Origin: Tumebacillus avium
GTDB lineage: Bacteria > Bacillota > Bacilli > Tumebacillales > Tumebacillaceae
Direction of reading: 5' to 3'
DNA length: 64,000 nt
NCBI RefSeq assembly: GCF_002162355.1
Contig: NZ_CP021434.1
Location: forward strand, 776,501-840,500
The notes under the pieces are model-generated. The model was not told the DNA's origin. It searched no databases and was given only the letters and a program-made list of their open reading frames with translations. Shown here in pieces: positions 1 through 8,743 of the stretch; position 1 is the first letter of the stretch, and every line of letters begins with the position of its first letter. The position numbers and the translations under genes are program-made.

Positions 1-1500
1 GTACGCCGCAACGAGCCGTTCCAGCGCCCCTTCCGTTTTTGCAGACAAGGTGAGCAGATGCGCGGTGGAAGGTTCGGCCGGCACCGGCAGTGGAGCACGC
101 TTTGGCGCTTCTTCCAGCACGATGTGTGCGTTGGTGCCGGAGATGCCAAACGAGGAGACCCCGCAGCGGCGCGGCTGACCTTCCGGCGTGTCCCAGTCGC
201 GCAGTTTGTTGTTCACATAGACTGGCGAGTTGCCGAAATCGATCGTGCGGTTCGGCTTGTTAAAATGCAGCGCCGCCGGAATTTTCTTGTTTTGCAACGC
301 GAGCACCGCTTTGATAAAGTTCGCCGCGCCGGCCGCTTCAAACAGGTGGCCGATGTTCGTTTTGACAGAGGACAAGGCGCAGAACTGCGTGTTGTTCGTG
401 TAGCGGCGGAAGGCGTTTTGGATGCCTTTGACTTCAATCGGGTCGCCGAGGTTGGTGCCGGTGCCGTGCGTCTCGATGTAGGAGATCGTCGCCGGGTCGA
501 TTTTCGCATCTTCCCACGCTTTGACGATCACGTCGGTCTGGGCAGCCGGGTTGGGCGCGGTGATGCCGATCGAGCTGCCGTCCTGGTTGACGGCGACGCC
601 TTTGATCACCGCATAGATGTGATCTCCGTCGTTCATCGCTTCCTGGAGCGGCTTGAGCAGCACCGCTGCCACGCCTTCACCGACCCCTGCGCCGTCGGAG
701 CGGTCATCAAAGGCGCGGGTTCTGCCGTCCGCCGACTCGATGCCCAGCGTCTCGCTGTCATCTTTCGTCGGCACCGTGCTCAGCCGAATCCCGCCGGCGA
801 TCGCCATCGAGCATTGCCCGCTGCGCAGCGCCTGCACCGCAAGCGAGATCGAGACCAGCGAAGAGGAGCAGGCGGTGTCGATGACCATCGTCGGCCCCTT
901 TAGGTCGAGATGGAAGGAGATGCGGCTTGGAATCAGCGCGGTCAAGTTGCCGACGATGGAAGAGGAATCGAGCTCCGTGCTGTCATAGACGACTTTGCCG
1001 TACGAGTCTTTCAGGTTGTTGGCAAATCCGACATAGACCCCGGTGTTCGTGCCGGCCAGCTTCTGCCCGCCGTAGCCTGCGTCTTCAATCGCCGCCCACA
1101 CCGTCTCCAAAAAGAGGCGCTGGGCCGGGTCCATCATGCTCGCTTCTTTTGGCGAGATGCGGAAGAATCCGCAGTCAAACTTGTCGATGTGATCCAAGTA
1201 CGCGCCTTCGCTGTACTCGGTGTCTTCGCTGAAGCGGCCTTGGCTTTTCAGGTAGACGTCGATGTCTGCTCTGCGCGAATCGGGAAACTGCCGGATCGCG
1301 TCGATGCCGTTTTCGATCACCGACCAGTAGTCTTCGAGCGTATTGGCCAAAGGCAGGTCGGCTGCCATCCCGATCACAGCGATGTCGCCCGAGGTGTTGA
1401 CCTCTTCTTCTTTGAGCATCTTGATCATCTCAACGGCGGTCTGTTTCTCAATCTTGCCGGCGTTGATGTTTTCGACTACGAATTTGTAGATATTTTTCAT
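1..1500 (-). CDS. Polyketide synthase, ketosynthase-first protein (partial, runs off the left edge)
   Basis: This is the N-terminal 500 residues of a modular PKS protein; the frame is open to base 1. Residues 1-33 form a short charged docking-like helix (MKNIYKFVVE...), followed by a complete ketosynthase of about 38-470. The catalytic triad is visible: C211 in DTACSSSL, H345 in HGTGT and H385 in NIGH, so the KS should be a condensing enzyme. The post-KS linker starts before the window ends, so any AT, KR or ACP lies outside. The ATG at 1500 has an AAGGACT site just upstream and sits 32 bp after the stop of the preceding PKS gene, so this is the last visible gene of the operon. An integrated AT cannot be excluded for this protein. 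The call as a PKS is firm; trans-AT status is inferred from its neighbour. Confidence 0.93.
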   Translation of the reverse strand, partial: MKNIYKFVVENINAGKIEKQTAVEMIKMLKEEEVNTSGDIAVIGMAADLPLANTLEDYWSVIENGIDAIRQFPDSRRADIDVYLKSQGRFSEDTEYSEGAYLDHIDKFDCGFFRISPKEASMMDPAQRLFLETVWAAIEDAGYGGQKLAGTNTGVYVGFANNLKDSYGKVVYDSTELDSSSIVGNLTALIPSRISFHLDLKGPTMVIDTACSSSLVSISLAVQALRSGQCSMAIAGGIRLSTVPTKDDSETLGIESADGRTRAFDDRSDGAGVGEGVAAVLLKPLQEAMNDGDHIYAVIKGVAVNQDGSSIGITAPNPAAQTDVIVKAWEDAKIDPATISYIETHGTGTNLGDPIEVKGIQNAFRRYTNNTQFCALSSVKTNIGHLFEAAGAANFIKAVLALQNKKIPAALHFNKPNRTIDFGNSPVYVNNKLRDWDTPEGQPRRCGVSSFGISGTNAHIVLEEAPKRAPLPVPAEPSTAHLLTLSAKTEGALERLVAAY

Positions 1501-1532
1501 ATCAGTCCTTACCCCACTCTGAGTTATTTGCC

Positions 1533-4500
1533 TTACAGCTTACTCAGACTTTCCACCAGCTCGTCGATGGAGAGGTTCCCTTTCTCCATCTCGCCGAGCA
1601 GATCGTGTACGCCTTGATCCAGTTCGACGTCCGGTTTTTTCTCTTTTTCCGGGAGCATGGCCGGCGGTTCGCTTGCCGAGTTTTGGGCGGCGATGTAGTT
1701 CGCCAGCTTCAAGATCGTCGAGTGCTCGAAAATGTCGGCGACGGCGACTTGGCCCGGATATTCGATCTCCAGCCTGGCATGCATTTTCTTCAGCAACAGC
1801 GAATCTGCGCCAAGCTCAAAGAACGAGTCGTAGATGTTGATCTCCTGGAAGCCCAGCGTCTCCTGGCAGATCACGGCGATTTTCTGCTCGATCTCGGAGT
1901 ACGATTCCTCGCCGCGTCCGACCAGTTTGACCGGGCCGCCCGCAGGTTTGGAGACTTTTTTCGCCGGGCTTTTGACTGTGGTGCGCTCCAGCGTCCGGCG
2001 AATCTGCGCGGAGAGGCGATACTGATAGCTTTCGATCAGCCCGATGCGCTCCCACGCGTAGTTCAGCTCGCCGATCAGCACACCGTGCACCGCGCGGTTC
2101 AAGACGGTGGCAAACCCGTGCATCGCCTGCTCTTTGGTGATCGCTTTAAACAGCGTGTCGGCAGCAAAACCGCTGCGGGCTGCCATCCCCGTCTCTTTCC
2201 AGGTCGACCAGTTGATCGCCAGCGTGCGCTTGCCCCGCTTGCTGCGGGCTTCGGCGAACGCATCGAGGTAGGCGTTGGCAGCCGTATAATCCCCTTGCCC
2301 CGCACCGCTGAACATCGTGGCAATCGAGGAGTAGACGATCATGAAGTCCAGCTCATCCGCTGCGGTCAGCTCATCGAGGTTCCACGTCCCTTGCACTTTC
2401 GGCGCAAACACAGCGTGGAAATCGGCCGGCTTGCGCGCGGCGATCATCTCTGCGCCGCCAACGCCTGCGCCGTGCACGATGCCGTCGATTTTGCCAAAGC
2501 GGCTGCGGACATCGGCGAGCGCCGTTTGCAGCTGCTCGCGGTCCAGCACATCCACTGCGTAAAGCGCAACGGTGGCGCCCAGTTCCTCCAAGGCCAGAAT
2601 GTCTTGGATGCGCTGCATGGCGCGAACGTCTTCTCCGGCGTTCAAGATGTCATCCCACTCGTCGCGCGAGGGCAACTGCGAGCGGTTGAGCAGCACGAGG
2701 TTGACCCGATTTTGCCCGGCGAAATAGCGTGCCGTTTCCAGCCCGATCCCGCCCGTTCCGCCGGTGATCAGATAGACGCCGTTTTCTTTGATCTCCAGCG
2801 GTTGCTCATCAGCAAGCTCAATGTCCGCTTCGCCAAACTCTTCGACAAAACGGGCATCGCCGCGATACGCCACACCGTACACATCGGTCTTGGCTTCCAG
2901 CTCTGCAAATAAGGCTTGGCAGGAGGTGTGTTCATCGAAGTCAATCGTGCGGCAGAGCAGATTCGGATGCTCGCGGCGCACCACTTTGCCCATCCCGAAC
3001 AGAGTCGCGTGCTCCGGGTGCAACGCCGTTTCGGCCTGGGTGACAGAACGCACCGTCCGGGCGGCGAGCACGACGTCGATCTCGCGGTCCGGGTCGCCCA
3101 ATGCGCGGGTCAGGTAGAAGAGCGAATACACGCCCCTTGCCTGTGCAGCTTCGAGCGCTGCCAACGAGTTCACGGCAGCGCCGTGTTGCGAGAAGAGATG
3201 AATCACTTTTCCGAATTTTACATCGGTGAGCGCAGCAGCCAGAGCTGCATAGTCTGCTTCCGCATCGCCGACCGTAAAGCGTCCGTCCCCGTGATCTGCA
3301 TATCCAGCGCCGTGTTCCACTTCCGCCACGATCCGCCCTTGGTCCCGGTAGCGGGCAGCCAGCTCCTGGCCGAGCCCCTGCGCGTCTTGGAAAATCAGCA
3401 CCGGTCCGCTCGCCGCATCTGTGTTGACCGGCAATGCTTCCGGCTTCCACGACACCGCGTAGTAGAAATTGTCGGGTGTCTGCACAGCCGTTTCTTCGCG
3501 CTCTTCCGGGATCGGCACCCAGCAGCGGGTGCGGGCAAACGGATAGGTCGGCAGGTGCAGCCGCTGCGGATTGGCTCCGCGATACAGGCTTTCCCATTCC
3601 AGTTCCGCCCCTTGCACGTACAAGGCGCACAAGTTTTCGAGCAGCTGCGGGTCATCGTTTCCGGCCCAATTGACCTCATTGCTGACCCGCTTCGCCGCTG
3701 CCGACAACTCGTCGCGCGCCGCTTCGGTGATCTCGCCCGGCCGGGTCTCTTCCCGCTCGGTCAAAATCAGCTTGTGCATGCCGTAATGGGCCGCCTGCGC
3801 CACATTGCCTTTTAACGCCGCCAACTGGTCACGGAGCCCTTCTGCATCTTCCGCGATCAAGGCGAGACGATAAGAATGATGACTGCGCCCGGTGCTCGCT
3901 GTGTAACAGAGATCGTCCAGCGCACAATCTCCTTGCCGCAGATACTGCTCATACTGCCGCACCAGCTCTTCCAACGCTTCCACGCTTCTGGCCGACAACG
4001 GCAAGATGCGCGGACGTCCAGTGGTGATCGCCGCTTCCGGCTCCGGCGCTTCTTCCAGCACCAGATGGCAGTTCGTGCCGGAGATGCCAAAAGACGAGAC
4101 GCCGCAGCGGCGCGGACCTTCGCCCGCCTCCCACGCCCGCAGCTTGGTGTTGATGTAGACCGGCGCGGAGGTGAAGGCGATGTTTTTGTTTGGCAGATTC
4201 AAGTACAGAGACGGCGGAATCTGCTTGGCGTTCAGCGCCATCACCGCTTTGATCAGCCCGGCGATGCCTGCGCTTTCATACAGATGCCCGATGTTCGTCT
4301 TGACCGAAGAGATCGCGCAAAACTGGCTCTTGTCCGTATAGCGGCGGAACGCGCCACACAGCCCGTCGATCTCAATCGTGTCGCCGAGATAGGTGCCGGT
4401 GCCGTGCACTTCGATGTAGGAGATCGACTCCGGAGCGACCCCGGCGTTTTCCCACGCTTGCACGATCACGTTTTCCTGCGAGACAGGATTGGGGGCGGTG

Positions 4501-5420
4501 ATGCCCATCGACGTGCCGTCTTGATTGACGGCGCTGCCTTTGATCACCGCATAGATCGCGTCGCGGTCGCGCAGCGCTGCCTGCAGCGGCTTGAGCACCA
4601 CGATGCCCATGCCTTCGCCAAGCCCCGATCCGCTGGCCCGGTCGTCGAACGTCCGCGTGGCGGCGTCGTTCGATTCGATGCCGATCCGGTGGTTCTCCTG
4701 ATCGAGCGGGAGAATCGTCAGCCGCACACCGCCGGCGATCGCCATGTCACAGCTGCCGGTCTGCATGGCGCGGCAGGCATGATCGATGGCGACCAGCGAC
4801 GACGAACACGCCGTATCAACCACAACGCTTGGCCCTTTCAAGTTCATCACATAGGCGATCCGCCCCGGAATCATCGAGGCGAGGTTGCCGGCGACCGACA
4901 CGGGCAGCAGCTCCGAGTCGACCGCTTCGATGATCTCTTTGTACTTGTAGCCTTCGAGATCACCGATAAAACCGAGATAGACACCTGTGCGGCTGCCGTT
5001 TAGTTTGTTGCCGCCATAGCCCGCATTTTCGACGGCCGACCATGCCGTCTGGAGCACCATGCGGTGCACCGGGCTCATCAGGTTGGCTTCCTGCGGGGTC
5101 AGTCGGAAAAAGTCATAGTCGAATTTGTCGATGTCATCCACATACGCGGACTGCAGATAGCGTTTCGGGAGGTCGAGCGGATTTTTATAGCGGTAATAGC
5201 GGTCGGCATCTCCGCGGCGCTCCTGTGGAAACTCGCGGACGCAGTCGATGCCGTTTTTGATATTGTCCCAAAATTCCTCCACGCTCGAAGCGATCGGCAT
5301 CTGGGCTGCCATCCCGATGATGGCGATGTCTTTGCCAGCGCTTTCCCGAATCTCAAAGCCCTCGTCACCCTCATCCACATCCAGCTTGAAGGAATCAAGA
5401 TTGATCTGTAAGCTCAACAA
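1533..5420 (-). CDS. AT-less type I polyketide synthase module, KS-KR-ACP
   Basis: A 1295-residue single-module PKS. The ketosynthase (about 28-460) has C205 (DTACSSSL), H339 (HGTGT) and H379 (NIGH). A linker of about 190 residues ending near LPTYPFARTRCW follows, with no acyltransferase GHS motif, so malonyl units must come from a separate AT (trans-AT logic). The ketoreductase has a structural half at about 650-870 and a Rossmann motif GGTGGIG near 886. Its catalytic residues are Ser in YSSIA (about 1031) and Y1045 in GDYTAANAY. The ACP carries S1207 in LGADSLLL, and the acidic C-terminal tail probably docks to the next protein. The start is TTG, either 5420 or the adjacent TTG at 5417; GGAAGGTGAGAG precedes both. 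It lies 16 bp after the FAAL-ACP gene. Expected chemistry is one C2 extension with ketoreduction to a beta-hydroxy acyl chain. Confidence 0.95.
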   Translation of the reverse strand: MLSLQINLDSFKLDVDEGDEGFEIRESAGKDIAIIGMAAQMPIASSVEEFWDNIKNGIDCVREFPQERRGDADRYYRYKNPLDLPKRYLQSAYVDDIDKFDYDFFRLTPQEANLMSPVHRMVLQTAWSAVENAGYGGNKLNGSRTGVYLGFIGDLEGYKYKEIIEAVDSELLPVSVAGNLASMIPGRIAYVMNLKGPSVVVDTACSSSLVAIDHACRAMQTGSCDMAIAGGVRLTILPLDQENHRIGIESNDAATRTFDDRASGSGLGEGMGIVVLKPLQAALRDRDAIYAVIKGSAVNQDGTSMGITAPNPVSQENVIVQAWENAGVAPESISYIEVHGTGTYLGDTIEIDGLCGAFRRYTDKSQFCAISSVKTNIGHLYESAGIAGLIKAVMALNAKQIPPSLYLNLPNKNIAFTSAPVYINTKLRAWEAGEGPRRCGVSSFGISGTNCHLVLEEAPEPEAAITTGRPRILPLSARSVEALEELVRQYEQYLRQGDCALDDLCYTASTGRSHHSYRLALIAEDAEGLRDQLAALKGNVAQAAHYGMHKLILTEREETRPGEITEAARDELSAAAKRVSNEVNWAGNDDPQLLENLCALYVQGAELEWESLYRGANPQRLHLPTYPFARTRCWVPIPEEREETAVQTPDNFYYAVSWKPEALPVNTDAASGPVLIFQDAQGLGQELAARYRDQGRIVAEVEHGAGYADHGDGRFTVGDAEADYAALAAALTDVKFGKVIHLFSQHGAAVNSLAALEAAQARGVYSLFYLTRALGDPDREIDVVLAARTVRSVTQAETALHPEHATLFGMGKVVRREHPNLLCRTIDFDEHTSCQALFAELEAKTDVYGVAYRGDARFVEEFGEADIELADEQPLEIKENGVYLITGGTGGIGLETARYFAGQNRVNLVLLNRSQLPSRDEWDDILNAGEDVRAMQRIQDILALEELGATVALYAVDVLDREQLQTALADVRSRFGKIDGIVHGAGVGGAEMIAARKPADFHAVFAPKVQGTWNLDELTAADELDFMIVYSSIATMFSGAGQGDYTAANAYLDAFAEARSKRGKRTLAINWSTWKETGMAARSGFAADTLFKAITKEQAMHGFATVLNRAVHGVLIGELNYAWERIGLIESYQYRLSAQIRRTLERTTVKSPAKKVSKPAGGPVKLVGRGEESYSEIEQKIAVICQETLGFQEINIYDSFFELGADSLLLKKMHARLEIEYPGQVAVADIFEHSTILKLANYIAAQNSASEPPAMLPEKEKKPDVELDQGVHDLLGEMEKGNLSIDELVESLSKL

Positions 5421-5436
5421 CTCTCACCTTCCCGTC

Positions 5437-8013
5437 TTAGAGTGACTGCCCTTGCTTCGCCGCAGCCTGCACGAGCATCTGCGCCAGTTTGACGAGACCT
5501 TGTGCCAGCTTCTTCACGCCGTTTTTGTTCAGGCGTCTGCTGTTGAACGACACATAGAGACCGCGCCGCCCGCGCTCGGTGAACAGTTCGAACACGAGAT
5601 CGTACGGCAGCGCCCCTTGGGCGTGCACCTTGCGCAGCTCGCGGGTGCAGAAGAACGGCACCACCGCCCGGGGATCTTGGTTCGGCACCGCTGCTCCGGC
5701 CAGTTGCACCCCGTAGGCATTGGCCCGATCCGTTTCGGCTGCCGCTTCCTGGACATAGCGCAGCAGCTCGGTCAGCTCGCTCACCTGCTTGGCATCGACC
5801 GTCACCGGCACAACTCTCTCATCGGAGACGATCATCGACTGCACCGTCACCACATCGCTTGTGGCGACCTGGGTCAACAGGTGCGTATACAAAGCGAGCA
5901 TCACCGCTTCATAGGTCAGGCCTAAGCTCGCGGCGAGCTGCTCCAGAGGACTAGACAACCCAGCATCGAGCAGCAGATCGAACGACGCCCCGGCCGCCTC
6001 TTCCACCGCACCGGAAAAATAGACTTCGGGCAGCGGCACAGACGCCAGCAGCAGCGACCCTTTTCCTTCAATAAAGTCGGCCATCATCGACACCGACGGA
6101 TACCCAAACAGATCGGAAATTTTCAGCTTGCCGGGATAGACTTTATCCACGCGCTCATGCATCGTCGTCATCTGCAGCGATGTGCAGCCAAACTTCGTGA
6201 AATTGTCGTCCAGCCCGATCTCTTGAATGCCCAGCACATCGCGGGAAATCTGCAACAGCGTCTGCTCGGTGGCCGTGCGTCCGACCACCGCGCCTTCTGC
6301 GCTCGGTGCCGCTTGCAGCAGCGCATCCAACTGCTCGCACAGCGCTTTGTACTCGCCGCTCCGATACGCTTCGGCCAGCTTGTAGCGCTGAATCTTCCCG
6401 CTTGTCGTCTTCGGAATGTGCTTGACGGGGATCACATCACCCACCGTAAGCCCCAGCCGCTCCGAAATCCGGCGCTTGACCGCCGCGATCACCGGGGTGA
6501 ACTCCGGCGGCTTTTTCTTGAAGAGCACAAACAGGTGGATCTCATCGCGTTTCAGCTCTTCGTTGTATACGCCGCATGCGGCCGCTTCGCCGCGCGTCAC
6601 CCCTTCGATGTCCTCGACGATGCGCTCGATGTCGTGCGGGTAGTAATTTTGCCCCTGCACGAAAATGATGTCTTTGGCGCGCCCGGTGATGTACAAGCGC
6701 CCGTCGCGCTGAAACCCGAGGTCGCCGGTGTTCAGCCAGCCGTCCGCCGTGATCAGGCGGGATGTCGCTTCCGGGTTGTTGTAGTAGCCCGCCGTGACGT
6801 TGCCGCCGCGAATCTGCACGCACCCGACTGTATTTTCGGCCAGCTCGCCGTTTTCCTCATCGGTGATCCGCACTGCGCAGTCCAGCACCGGACGTCCCAG
6901 TTCAACGACCAGCAGGGCCTGCTGGTGCTCAGGCGACTCCATCTCCTGCACCGTCTGTCCCACGCCGAGGCTTTGACGGTCCACACACAGCGCGGACAGC
7001 CCTTCCTCAAGCCCTGGGAACGTCACCGCCAGCGATGCTTCGGCCAAGCCGTACACGTTCATGATCGCGGTTTGCTTCAGCCCGTACGGCTCCAGCAGGT
7101 CGAGAAATTGCTGCACGAGCGGCGCGGAGATCGGTTCGGCCCCGTTGAGCACCGTTTTGATGCAGGACAGGTCCCAGTCTTGCGCAGCTTCCGGCTTAAA
7201 CGAAAATTGGAAAAACTTATAGCCAAAATTCGGCGAGGTCAAGATCGTCGCGCGGTGCTGGTTGGCTTTTTTCATCCACAGCAAGGGGCGGCGGACGAAC
7301 AGCCACGTTTCCATGTTCAGCTGGTCGATGTCGCTGAACAGCGGCACCATGTGACAGCCGATCATCCCCATATCATGCGTCAGCGGCAGCCAGGACAGCG
7401 ACGAGTCTCCCGGCCCCAGATCGACGCCTGTGGCGATCGCATTCATGTTGGTCAGCAGGTTCCGGTGGGTGAGCATCACCCCTTTGGGATCGCCCGTCGA
7501 GCCGGAAGAAAATTGGATAAAGGCGAGATCGTTTGGCTCGGGGTACACCACAGCACCTTCCTGCTCCGTGATGTGCAGCACATCTTCAAGCAGCAGCGTG
7601 CGCTCTTGCAAAACATCGCTCTCCTCGTGCAAGCCCTGCTCTGCTGCGAACGTCTGCAACGACTCCCAGCGCTTTTTTTCCACGAGCAGCGTCGGGTTGT
7701 TCAGCACATTGCGGATGCGGAACACTTTCCATTTGTGCTCCTCGGTGTTGCCGACTGTGATCGGCACCGGGATGATGCCGCCGAGCAGCGCCGCCCAGAA
7801 CACGTAGAGAAAATGCTCGTTGTTCTCCACTTGAAACAACAGCTCATCGCCTTGCTGCAACCCGCGCGCCTGCAGGTTGAACAGCACGCGGCGCACATGC
7901 GTGTAGAACTCCGAGTAGGAAATCACCGTTTCATCCTGATCAGAGCGGATAAACGTGATGCCGCGCCCGCTTTCACGCCTCGCTTCGATCAGTTCGACCA
8001 GACTGCGAAACAT
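5437..8013 (-). CDS. Fatty acyl-AMP ligase fused to an acyl carrier protein, with a condensation-like tail
   Basis: An 858-residue loading protein. Residues 1-570 are an ANL-superfamily adenylate-forming domain of the FAAL type: P-loop FSSGSTGDPKG near 167-177, LPLTHDMGMIG and the GAEPIS and YGLAEASLA motifs. The ACP at about 590-650 has its carrier serine S612 in an unusual FGCTSLQ context. The last 200 residues resemble the C-terminal half of an NRPS condensation domain (LPYDLVFELF near the end) but contain no HHxxxDG, so the tail looks like a degenerate or docking remnant. An in-frame ATG lies upstream at 8034, but the strong GGAGGGG site sits just before the ATG at 8013, which I chose; it lies 11 bp after the thioesterase stop. 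Function: activates a carboxylic or fatty acid as acyl-AMP and loads it onto its own ACP to prime the PKS. Confidence 0.9.
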   Translation of the reverse strand: MFRSLVELIEARRESGRGITFIRSDQDETVISYSEFYTHVRRVLFNLQARGLQQGDELLFQVENNEHFLYVFWAALLGGIIPVPITVGNTEEHKWKVFRIRNVLNNPTLLVEKKRWESLQTFAAEQGLHEESDVLQERTLLLEDVLHITEQEGAVVYPEPNDLAFIQFSSGSTGDPKGVMLTHRNLLTNMNAIATGVDLGPGDSSLSWLPLTHDMGMIGCHMVPLFSDIDQLNMETWLFVRRPLLWMKKANQHRATILTSPNFGYKFFQFSFKPEAAQDWDLSCIKTVLNGAEPISAPLVQQFLDLLEPYGLKQTAIMNVYGLAEASLAVTFPGLEEGLSALCVDRQSLGVGQTVQEMESPEHQQALLVVELGRPVLDCAVRITDEENGELAENTVGCVQIRGGNVTAGYYNNPEATSRLITADGWLNTGDLGFQRDGRLYITGRAKDIIFVQGQNYYPHDIERIVEDIEGVTRGEAAACGVYNEELKRDEIHLFVLFKKKPPEFTPVIAAVKRRISERLGLTVGDVIPVKHIPKTTSGKIQRYKLAEAYRSGEYKALCEQLDALLQAAPSAEGAVVGRTATEQTLLQISRDVLGIQEIGLDDNFTKFGCTSLQMTTMHERVDKVYPGKLKISDLFGYPSVSMMADFIEGKGSLLLASVPLPEVYFSGAVEEAAGASFDLLLDAGLSSPLEQLAASLGLTYEAVMLALYTHLLTQVATSDVVTVQSMIVSDERVVPVTVDAKQVSELTELLRYVQEAAAETDRANAYGVQLAGAAVPNQDPRAVVPFFCTRELRKVHAQGALPYDLVFELFTERGRRGLYVSFNSRRLNKNGVKKLAQGLVKLAQMLVQAAAKQGQSL

Positions 8014-8024
8014 CTCCACCCCTC

Positions 8025-8735
8025 CTATCCCCATAACTCCAGCGTTTGGTTGATGATGCCTGCCACTTCCTCCGGGTGCTCGTTCAGGAAGAAATGCCCG
8101 CCGTTCACTTTGTAAATCCGGCAGCCAACTTCCGAATGCACCTTCCAGGCGGTCAAGTCCTGTCCCGAGATGTCCCGGTCCTCTTTGCCGCTCAACGCGG
8201 AGATCGCGCAGGCCAGCTTGTCCGCCCGCTCTTGATAGCGGTAGTAATGCAGCACGCGGAAATCGGACAAGAGGATCGGCAGGAACGCATTCATCATCTC
8301 TTTGTTTTCAAACAGCTCCTGCGGTGTGCCGCCTAAGCGCAGCAGCACATTTTTCAGCTCATCCATCGACAGGTTGTGGTACGGAATCTCATCTTTGAAC
8401 ACCTGCGGCGCGCGTCTCGCCGCGAAGAACAGGTGCTGTGGATTCTGGTGGTGCGACGCTTGCAGCTTGTGGGCCAGCTCATAGGCGGCAAAGCAGCCAA
8501 ACGAGTGGCCGTAGATCGCATACGGGCGGTCATCAAGCCGGTCTTTCATCATGTGGTACAAGTCCTCGACCACGTCTTCGAACTGCTCATAGCGCGGTTC
8601 GCGAAACCGCATGCCCCGTCCGGCCAATTCGACCGGACAGAGCTCGATGTCCTCATGCAGATAGTCCTTCCATTTCGTGTAGACCATCGCCGAACCACCT
8701 GCGTACGGGAGACAGAACAACCTGATTTTTCCCAT
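8025..8735 (-). CDS. Type II thioesterase
   Basis: A 236-residue alpha/beta hydrolase of the GrsT/SrfD/RifR family, which hydrolyses wrong or stalled acyl groups from carrier proteins. The nucleophile elbow is GHSFG with S78; the family features FCLPYAGGSA (7-16) and ELAGRG are present. The acidic residue lies in the SGKEDRDIS region and the catalytic His near 214 in NGGHFFL. Length is normal. It lies between the exporter (8 bp upstream) and the FAAL-ACP gene (11 bp downstream), so it is co-transcribed with the assembly line it should edit. No integrated thioesterase domain is visible in this window, so product release must occur further left or through this protein. Confidence 0.93.
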   Translation of the reverse strand: MGKIRLFCLPYAGGSAMVYTKWKDYLHEDIELCPVELAGRGMRFREPRYEQFEDVVEDLYHMMKDRLDDRPYAIYGHSFGCFAAYELAHKLQASHHQNPQHLFFAARRAPQVFKDEIPYHNLSMDELKNVLLRLGGTPQELFENKEMMNAFLPILLSDFRVLHYYRYQERADKLACAISALSGKEDRDISGQDLTAWKVHSEVGCRIYKVNGGHFFLNEHPEEVAGIINQTLELWG

Positions 8736-8743
8736 CGCGCCCT

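Noticed and set aside
6157..8115. A plus-strand open frame of 652 codons opposite FAAL-ACP
   Set aside because: No ribosome site, no domain; the opposite strand is an intact adenylate-forming enzyme.
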